From JBEKHT01 sp049516595 (GTDB taxonomy: Bacteria > Chloroflexota > Anaerolineae > Anaerolineales > RBG-16-64-43): a stretch of DNA of 64,000 nucleotides. Position 1 is the first letter of the stretch; the number at the start of each line of letters is the position of its first letter. The translations under genes and the position numbers were made by a program. The stretch spans positions 1-64,000 of the forward strand of contig JBEKSY010000006.1 of NCBI GenBank assembly GCA_049516595.1. The letters are read 5' to 3'. Under the pieces are notes generated by a model. That model was given only the letters and a program-made list of their open reading frames with translations. It did no database searches and was not told where the DNA came from. This document shows positions 59,092 through 64,000 of this stretch, piece by piece.

Positions 59092-60053
59092 GCCGAGCCT
59101 TCCGCCACCCGAGATCGGAAATACTGGAAGGTCATCTCGAGTCCTTCCTCCAGGGAGAGGTGAGGCTCCCAGCCCAGGATTCTCTTGGCGCGCGCGATGT
59201 CGGGTTGGCGCCTCTGCGGATCGCCGGGGCCTCGCCGCCCGGGCAGGTAGCGGATGGCGCTGCGATTCCCAGTGTAGGCGGCGATCCGCTCGGCCAGCTC
59301 GCGGATGCTGATCTCCGCGGGGTTGCCCAGGTTGACGGGCAGATGTTCGTCCGAAAGCAGCAAGCGATACAGTCCTTCGACCATGTCGTCGATATAGCAG
59401 AAAGACCGCGTCTGCGATCCGTCCCCGTAGACCGTCAAGGGCTCTTTGCGAAGGGTTTGGCCGACCAAGTTCGGGACGACCCGGCCATCGTCCAGCCTCA
59501 TCCGCGGGCCAAACGTATTGAAGATCCGCGCAATCCGCGTGTCGATGTGGTGATAACGATGATAGGCCATGGTGATGGCCTCGGCAAAGCGCTTGGCCTC
59601 GTCGTACACGGAACGCGGGCTGATGGGGTCGACGTGACCCCAATAGGTCTCTTTTTGAGGGTGTTCTTCCGGGTCGCCGTAGATCTCTGAGGTGGAGGCT
59701 AGCAGGAAGCGAGCCCGACAGGCGCGGGCCACGCCCAGCGCATTGTGAGTGCCCAATGCGCCGACCTTAAGGGTCTGGATCGGTAGTTGCGGATAGCCGT
59801 AAGGACTGTCTGGGTTCGGGCTCGCAGGAGAAGCCAAATGAAGCACGGCCTCGACCGGTCCTGGAAAGTAGATGTAGTTTGAGACGTCATGCTTGATGAA
59901 AAGGAAGTTCTCCGAACCGGCCAAGTGGGCAATGTTTTCGGGTGTCCCCGTCACAAAGCTGTCGAGGCCCACCACCGTGTGCCCTTCGGCGAGCAATCGA
60001 TCACACAGATGGGACCCGATGAAACCCGCGACCCCTGTAAGGAGAATGCGCAT
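59088..60053 (-). CDS. UDP-glucuronate decarboxylase-like SDR enzyme
   Basis: A 321-residue extended short-chain dehydrogenase. Rossmann motif MRILLTGVAGFIGSHLCDRLL, FIKHDVSN, HLASPASPNPDSPYGYP, catalytic STSEIYGDPEEHPQ with Y-x3-K in PRSVYDEAKRFAE, and the RIFNTFGPRM / DGSQTRSFCYIDDMVEG motifs of UDP-xylose synthases. It makes UDP-xylose from UDP-glucuronate for surface sugars. GAGGAG precedes the ATG. First gene of the leftward operon; the G5/propeller gene ends 60 nt upstream. Confidence 0.9.
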   Translation of the reverse strand: MRILLTGVAGFIGSHLCDRLLAEGHTVVGLDSFVTGTPENIAHLAGSENFLFIKHDVSNYIYFPGPVEAVLHLASPASPNPDSPYGYPQLPIQTLKVGALGTHNALGVARACRARFLLASTSEIYGDPEEHPQKETYWGHVDPISPRSVYDEAKRFAEAITMAYHRYHHIDTRIARIFNTFGPRMRLDDGRVVPNLVGQTLRKEPLTVYGDGSQTRSFCYIDDMVEGLYRLLLSDEHLPVNLGNPAEISIRELAERIAAYTGNRSAIRYLPGRRGPGDPQRRQPDIARAKRILGWEPHLSLEEGLEMTFQYFRSRVAEGSA

Positions 60054-60113
60054 TGGGTTCTCCTCAATTCTGAAACCTCGGTTGGTCTTCCGGCCGGGAA
60101 TACAGACTTCGGC

Positions 60114-61811
60114 TCACCTCCAGTCGGCCGTGACCACCAATTGATCTGCCGTGAGCGGCTGAGCCTGGCCACTTGATAGGCCCACTATCCACAGATTTCC
60201 CTCATACACTAAAGCCACCTCTTGTCCGTCCGGCGAGCCTGCCACGGCTTGGGACGCTAAGCCCTCTTCCCCTTGGGCCGGGAAGAGCCGGCGCACGTTG
60301 CTCCCGTCGCGATTCATGATCTCCAGGTAGTATGAACTGGAGGCGCTTTCAAGCGGTCGGATTGCCTGGAGAAAGGCGATCAGGGGCCTCGAAACAATCC
60401 CCCCTGCGGGTTTCCCGCCAAGCGCCACAGGGTCGGAGAACATGCCGGTCTCGGCTTGCAGGGTCACAGAATAGCCCCCTTTGACCGCGAGCGCCACTAA
60501 GTCGAACACCGGGGATGCCTCAGGCACTTCCAGCCCAATCGGCGGCCCATGGGTGACCGAGATAAGGAAGGATCCGTCAGGAGTCCAAGCGAGCGGCGGA
60601 ACCCAGACCCAGTCCGAGAGGGTCTGATAGGGGATAACGGCAGCCAATCGGATCAGGTCGCCGCTGTTCGCGTCAATGATGCCGACCGCGTCGGCACGCG
60701 AGTAGGCAAGCTGGAGACCGTCGGGCGACCATGCAAAGTGGGTCCCCCACCACCCGTACGCTCCCCCCACCTGGGGAGGCACAAGCGATTTCTGTTCCCG
60801 AACATTGCCCGCCGGATCCAGACGCAGCAGGCGAAGGTCGTTATTGGCCTTCCAACCGGGAGCGGCGGGGCTCGGATTGGCGGTGGAGTATGCAATTGCC
60901 ATGGGATCGACGGGAGAGAAGGCTGCAAACTGGACGACATTCTCTACGTCCAGATCAATGGGCCCGCCAGATCCGTCGGTTCTCACCATCCTCAGCCGAT
61001 TAATGGCTCCCGGATTGCGAGTTGTGTACAGCAGCCAATTCCCCGAGGGCGACAGGCTGAACACGCGTCCGTCCAGGTCTCCGCTCACCGTCAGAGCCAT
61101 ACGGTTGCTGGAGTCTCCTTTCAGGATCCAGGCGTTCCCACCATCCAGATAGGCGAGGGTTCCCGGAATGGGGACGGTGGCGAGGCTGGCATCGCTCCCT
61201 TCCATGAGGATTTCAGGTGTCGCGGGCTGAACGATCGTAGATTTCACCGGGGTGCGTGAAACCTCCTGGCCATCCTCGGAGACAATCCGGTAGGTGGTTT
61301 CCTCCCTTCCAGTGACCCCGGCTTGGACCAGCCTGGTTTCGCCGGGCGCGAGGGCCGGACTGCGAACGACCTGCTTTGGGTAGGGGAGAACACTCTGCTC
61401 GATCTCAAAGCGTTCAGCCACTCGCGTGACCTGCACAGTGGTGGGCCGGCTAAGCAGCACATACTCAGGTGGGTCAACCCGGTCGAGTGCCCCCAGCGAG
61501 ATGCCGGCTTCCTGCAGGGCCTCGCCCACCGTTGAGCCCGAGGACACGAAAACGCTCTTTGTCCCGCCATCCGCGCGGATCTGGATGGCCACGGGGGGCA
61601 CGTTCACATGGGGACCGGCGCAGCCGATGAGGAGCGCAAGGGCGAGGATGAGAAAGGACCGGCCCGCGGCTCCGCTTGGGCCGAAATGTCCTGCCCGCTG
61701 AGGGAAGCGGTTGCCAAGGCTGCGGTTTTTTGTCGGACGCTTGGTATAATTCCTGACCGGTCGGGCCAGAAAGCCTCCTGAGGTAGCCCAAGACTTTCCG
61801 GATTTCCGCAC
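60114..61811 (-). CDS. Exported protein: DUF348/G5-like domains plus beta-propeller
   Basis: A 565-residue exported protein. The N-region is long and basic (about 50 residues), then a hydrophobic segment with LLIGC (Cys 64, lipobox-like). A DUF348-like domain (about 72-115) reads SVFVSSGSTVGEALQEAG. A G5-like domain (about 125-205) contains RFEIEQSVLPYPKQVVRS and VQAGVTGREETTYRI. The remainder is a propeller with blades such as FSLSPSGNWLLYTT and FAWSPDGLQLAYSR. In Rpf-type proteins DUF348/G5 accompany wall-active domains. GTG at 61811 is chosen because AAGGAG lies 6 nt upstream. Stands before the UDP-xylose operon. Confidence 0.75.
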   Translation of the reverse strand: MRKSGKSWATSGGFLARPVRNYTKRPTKNRSLGNRFPQRAGHFGPSGAAGRSFLILALALLIGCAGPHVNVPPVAIQIRADGGTKSVFVSSGSTVGEALQEAGISLGALDRVDPPEYVLLSRPTTVQVTRVAERFEIEQSVLPYPKQVVRSPALAPGETRLVQAGVTGREETTYRIVSEDGQEVSRTPVKSTIVQPATPEILMEGSDASLATVPIPGTLAYLDGGNAWILKGDSSNRMALTVSGDLDGRVFSLSPSGNWLLYTTRNPGAINRLRMVRTDGSGGPIDLDVENVVQFAAFSPVDPMAIAYSTANPSPAAPGWKANNDLRLLRLDPAGNVREQKSLVPPQVGGAYGWWGTHFAWSPDGLQLAYSRADAVGIIDANSGDLIRLAAVIPYQTLSDWVWVPPLAWTPDGSFLISVTHGPPIGLEVPEASPVFDLVALAVKGGYSVTLQAETGMFSDPVALGGKPAGGIVSRPLIAFLQAIRPLESASSSYYLEIMNRDGSNVRRLFPAQGEEGLASQAVAGSPDGQEVALVYEGNLWIVGLSSGQAQPLTADQLVVTADWR

Positions 61812-62433
61812 CAGAGGCTCCTTGGTCGTCGCCGGCCAGAAATCCTTCCGTGCTTGGCCCCTGGACCTATGGGGCCAAGGGCTCCGTGGGAGCCGGGGTC
61901 ATCCCGGTCGAGAGGCTGCTCTGGGCCCTCTCGGGTTGCTCCCGTGGGACCACTCGCATTTGCCTGACGGTGAAGATCAGCCGATCGCCGTCGATCATCT
62001 TGCTTCCCTCGGAGACCGGCGCTGGAACGGCAAGCGGGTCCGGTTCAATTAGACCATAGATCCTGACCCAGCCAGCCCGGAAGAGGCCCTGCGCAGGTTT
62101 CCCCGGGGCGACGGAGCCTGGACCAGCGGAGCTCGTGGGGATGAATTCAGTGGAGACTTACTCCGGTTGCCGGCGCGCGGGCCGGGCTGGCATAGCGAGG
62201 GATTCCGAAGCGACCTGAAGGCGGCAACCGTCGGGTATTCCAAGGGGTAGACAGCTCTGCCCGAATGGCGCGGGCCGGACGGACAACGTGGCGGACGGTT
62301 GGGCTGCGGGGGCGACCAGCGAGGGTGCCAAGGGCCATGTGTTCGGGTTGGCTGATCGGGCCGCGTGGGGAAGCATCGAGATGGCGGATCCCTTGAGGAA
62401 AGATCTGACCTTGAGCCCTGGGATGACGGCATC
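61812..62433. other. Intergenic, no gene recognised
   Basis: About 620 bases between the divergent G5/propeller gene and scpB. Open frames on both strands look random. The usual upstream partner of scpB, scpA, is not here. Confidence 0.45.
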
Positions 62434-63018
62434 GTGGATTCCCAAACTGTCGAAGAGACACTCCCTCTAAAGGCGATTGTTGAGAGCCTGCTGTTTGTTT
62501 CGGCAGAGCCGGTTGCCCTTTCCACTTTGGGAAGCGCGTTGGAGCTGCCCGAGTCCCGAATTGAGCAGGCTTTGGAGGCGCTCGATCTGGATTACCAGAA
62601 TCGTGGTCTGCAGATCCAGCGCCTGGGCGACCGTGTGCGCCTGACCACCTCGCCACGCTCAGCCAGACATGTCGAAAAACTCCTCGGCTTGAACCACACT
62701 ACGACCCTGAGCAAGGCGGCTTTGGAAACTTTGGCCATCCTCGCCTACCGGCAACCTCTAACCCGTCCACAGATTGATGCCATCCGGGGTGTGAACTCCG
62801 ACAGCGTGCTGCAGAGCCTTCTTTCAAAGGGCCTGATCGAGGAGATTGGCCGGGCGGAAGGGCCCGGCCGGCCCATTCTGTACGGGGTGACCTCCGTCAT
62901 GCTCCAGCATTTCGGTCTGGCCTCCACCAAGGAACTGCCGGCACTGGCCCTGGAGGAGGCTGAGGCGCCCCACGCAGACCAGGAGGGTGGAGCCGCAGAC
63001 CCCATTCTCAAAGAGTGA
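62434..63018 (+). CDS. scpB: Segregation and condensation protein B
   Basis: A ~195-residue winged-helix protein that, with ScpA, binds Smc for chromosome condensation. Landmarks: LPLKAIVESLLFVSAEPVAL, then LSKAALETLAILAYRQPLTRPQIDAIRGVNSD and LLSKGLIEEIGRAEGPGRPILYGVT. The GTG at 62434 is the best start by family length but its ribosome site is weak. The rluB gene follows within 4 nt (a common pairing); scpA is missing upstream. Confidence 0.88.
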   Translation: MDSQTVEETLPLKAIVESLLFVSAEPVALSTLGSALELPESRIEQALEALDLDYQNRGLQIQRLGDRVRLTTSPRSARHVEKLLGLNHTTTLSKAALETLAILAYRQPLTRPQIDAIRGVNSDSVLQSLLSKGLIEEIGRAEGPGRPILYGVTSVMLQHFGLASTKELPALALEEAEAPHADQEGGAADPILKE

Positions 63019-63022
63019 ATTG

Positions 63023-63817
63023 GTGGGACCTGAGAAACTCCAGAAGGTTCTGGCCCAGGCTGGCTATGGGTCTCGCAGGGCTTGCGAGGGGTTCCTTCTC
63101 GCGGGTCGTGTGACCCTGAACGGGCGCAGAGCAAGACTGGGGCAACGGGCGGACCCGGGGATGGACGATATTCGGGTCGATGGCCAGAGGGTCGCGCCGG
63201 GGAAGTCGTGCACGTACGTGGCGGTTAACAAACCGCCTGGGGTGATTTCTTCTCTGGCTCCTCAGGGCGATCGGCGGACGGTCCGTGATCTTGTGCCGGT
63301 AGTTGGAAGGTTGTTTCCCGTGGGTCGGCTTGACCTGGATAGTGAAGGCCTGATGCTCCTCACCGATGATGGCGAGCTGGCAAACCGGCTCACACATCCG
63401 CGCTATGGATGCGAGAAGGAATACCGGGTACGGGTCTCGCATCGCCCCGATCTCGAGCAGCTAAGCCTTTGGCGGCGAGGGATCGTTCTCCAAGATGGGG
63501 TCAGGAGCATTCCTGCCAAGGTTGAGGTGGAGAAGTCCGCGGGAGGCGGGGCTTGGCTGCGGGTCGTCATGCGCGAGGGACGGAAGCGGGAAATCCGAGA
63601 GATTGGCGCCCAGCTGGGGTTGCCGGTGATGCGGATTGTGCGAATCCGGATTGCAGGCTTGCGGTTGGGAGAACTGCGCCCGGGTCAATGGCGTCATCTG
63701 TCGAAAGAAGAAGTCCGGATGCTTTCTGCGGATGAGGGCGGCAAGGCTGGGAGCGCCCGTCCGCGGGCCCAGGGTTCGGTTCCACGGAGAATCGCCTTGA
63801 ACAGGCGTAGGAAATAG
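63023..63817 (+). CDS. Pseudouridine synthase, RluB/RsuA family
   Basis: A ~264-residue RNA modification enzyme. An N-terminal S4 domain (EKLQKVLAQAGYGSRRACEG) is followed by the catalytic domain with VNKPPGVISS, the catalytic Asp in VGRLDLDSEGLMLLTDDG, and EGRKREIREIG near the end. Members modify a uridine in 23S or 16S rRNA (RluB most often next to scpB). GTG at 63023 was chosen by domain start; TTG at 63020 is an alternative. The C-terminus is rich in Arg. Confidence 0.92.
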   Translation: MGPEKLQKVLAQAGYGSRRACEGFLLAGRVTLNGRRARLGQRADPGMDDIRVDGQRVAPGKSCTYVAVNKPPGVISSLAPQGDRRTVRDLVPVVGRLFPVGRLDLDSEGLMLLTDDGELANRLTHPRYGCEKEYRVRVSHRPDLEQLSLWRRGIVLQDGVRSIPAKVEVEKSAGGGAWLRVVMREGRKREIREIGAQLGLPVMRIVRIRIAGLRLGELRPGQWRHLSKEEVRMLSADEGGKAGSARPRAQGSVPRRIALNRRRK

Positions 63818-63834
63818 ACCAGATTGAGGATACG

Positions 63835-64000
63835 GTGGAAACCACTCAGAGTCAATGGGGTTGGCTCGACCGCAGGGTCGCGAACTGGCTCCCCCTCACG
63901 CGGGAGCTAGCTCTCTGGCTCTTGCTGGGTATCAGCGCGGTTGCAACGCGTTTCTATGAGATCGGCGTCCGTTCGATAGCCCACGACGAGAGCCTGCACG
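63835..64000 (+). CDS. Membrane glycosyltransferase-like protein, N-terminal part (runs off window)
   Basis: The first 55 residues of a gene cut by the right edge: a charged N-terminus, one membrane helix (about 24-38, LALWLLLGISAVATRF), then GVRSIAHDESLH. The HDES motif right after the first helix is typical of the large PMT/Agl23-like (TIGR03663) membrane proteins in Chloroflexi and haloarchaea. The GTG start has GAGG upstream and lies 17 nt after the rluB stop. Confidence 0.65.
   Translation, partial: METTQSQWGWLDRRVANWLPLTRELALWLLLGISAVATRFYEIGVRSIAHDESLH

Noticed and set aside
1..64000. CRISPR arrays, rRNA genes, insertion sequences
   Set aside because: No regularly spaced repeats, rRNA sequence or transposase-like protein were seen.

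Overview
The window is GC-rich, gene-dense bacterial chromosome. I infer a member of the Chloroflexota (Anaerolineae-like). The basis is gene style and arrangement: a YvcK/CofD protein with an N-terminal two-helix membrane anchor in front of gapA-pgk, a double-HTH Xre regulator, a doubled DnaC-type helicase loader after dnaB and a DnaD-like gene, archaeal-type phosphoglycerate mutase, many frequent GTG/TTG starts and 4-bp overlapping gene junctions. The taxon is inferred; no rRNA is present. There are two clear tRNA genes, Asn(GTT) on the minus strand and Arg(TCT) on the plus strand. I see no CRISPR array, rRNA or intact insertion sequence.

Layout. 1-503: tail of a MacB-type ABC permease and its terminator. 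874-5952: a leftward redox operon (PepSY protein, small membrane protein carrying an ApbE-type flavinylation motif, ApbE, ferric-reductase-like membrane protein), divergent from an OmpR-type two-component system. 6456-8341: tRNA-Asn and a TGS-domain uridine-kinase-like protein. 8342-10575: a lower-GC, partly degenerate stretch with an orphan tRNA T-arm, a frameshifted gene, a lipoprotein and a DNA adenine methylase fragment; it looks like the remains of an integrated element. 10576-14758: RpiR regulator, FAH-family hydrolase, dcd, DUF554 protein and a DsbA-like thioredoxin. 14891-19414: GNAT and double-HTH Xre genes, then an operon of a zinc-ribbon/MshEN-like histidine kinase, a small protein and an orphan CpaF ATPase. 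It diverges, across a 22-bp palindrome, from two unknown genes and a MoaD-like gene (19573-21853).

21918-27382: tRNA-Arg, SCP2 protein, tungsten aldehyde:ferredoxin oxidoreductase and NAD(P)HX repair enzyme, convergent with an M23 peptidase. 27390-31541: beta-propeller lipoprotein, small protein, fdhD and a bifunctional-nuclease (DUF151) protein. 31659-35160: replication cassette dnaB / DnaD-like / doubled helicase loader. 35262-41428: apgM, an orphan sugar-type ABC ATPase, and yvcK-gapA-pgk. 41496-46276: Ser/Thr kinase with a large extracytoplasmic part, membrane metalloprotease-like protein, small membrane protein and mnmA. 46273-50094: cysteine desulfurase, enolase, zinc-ribbon membrane protein and SH3 protein. 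50146-56595: M20 peptidase, pckA coupled to an aminotransferase, enoyl-CoA hydratase. 56600-61811: a leftward operon with UDP-glucuronate decarboxylase, GtrA, thioesterase and ChlI-like AAA+ ATPase, preceded by a G5/beta-propeller lipoprotein. 62434-64000: scpB, rluB and the start of a membrane glycosyltransferase-like gene.

How it works together: lower glycolysis/gluconeogenesis is well represented (gapA, pgk, apgM, eno, pckA plus the regulator YvcK). Sulfur and cofactor chemistry recurs (cysteine desulfurase-MnmA, FdhD, MoaD-like, AOR, ApbE). The most interesting candidates are the minimal flavin-carrier redox operon at 874-3499, the zinc-ribbon/MshEN-like kinase with an orphan secretion ATPase, and the doubled helicase loader.
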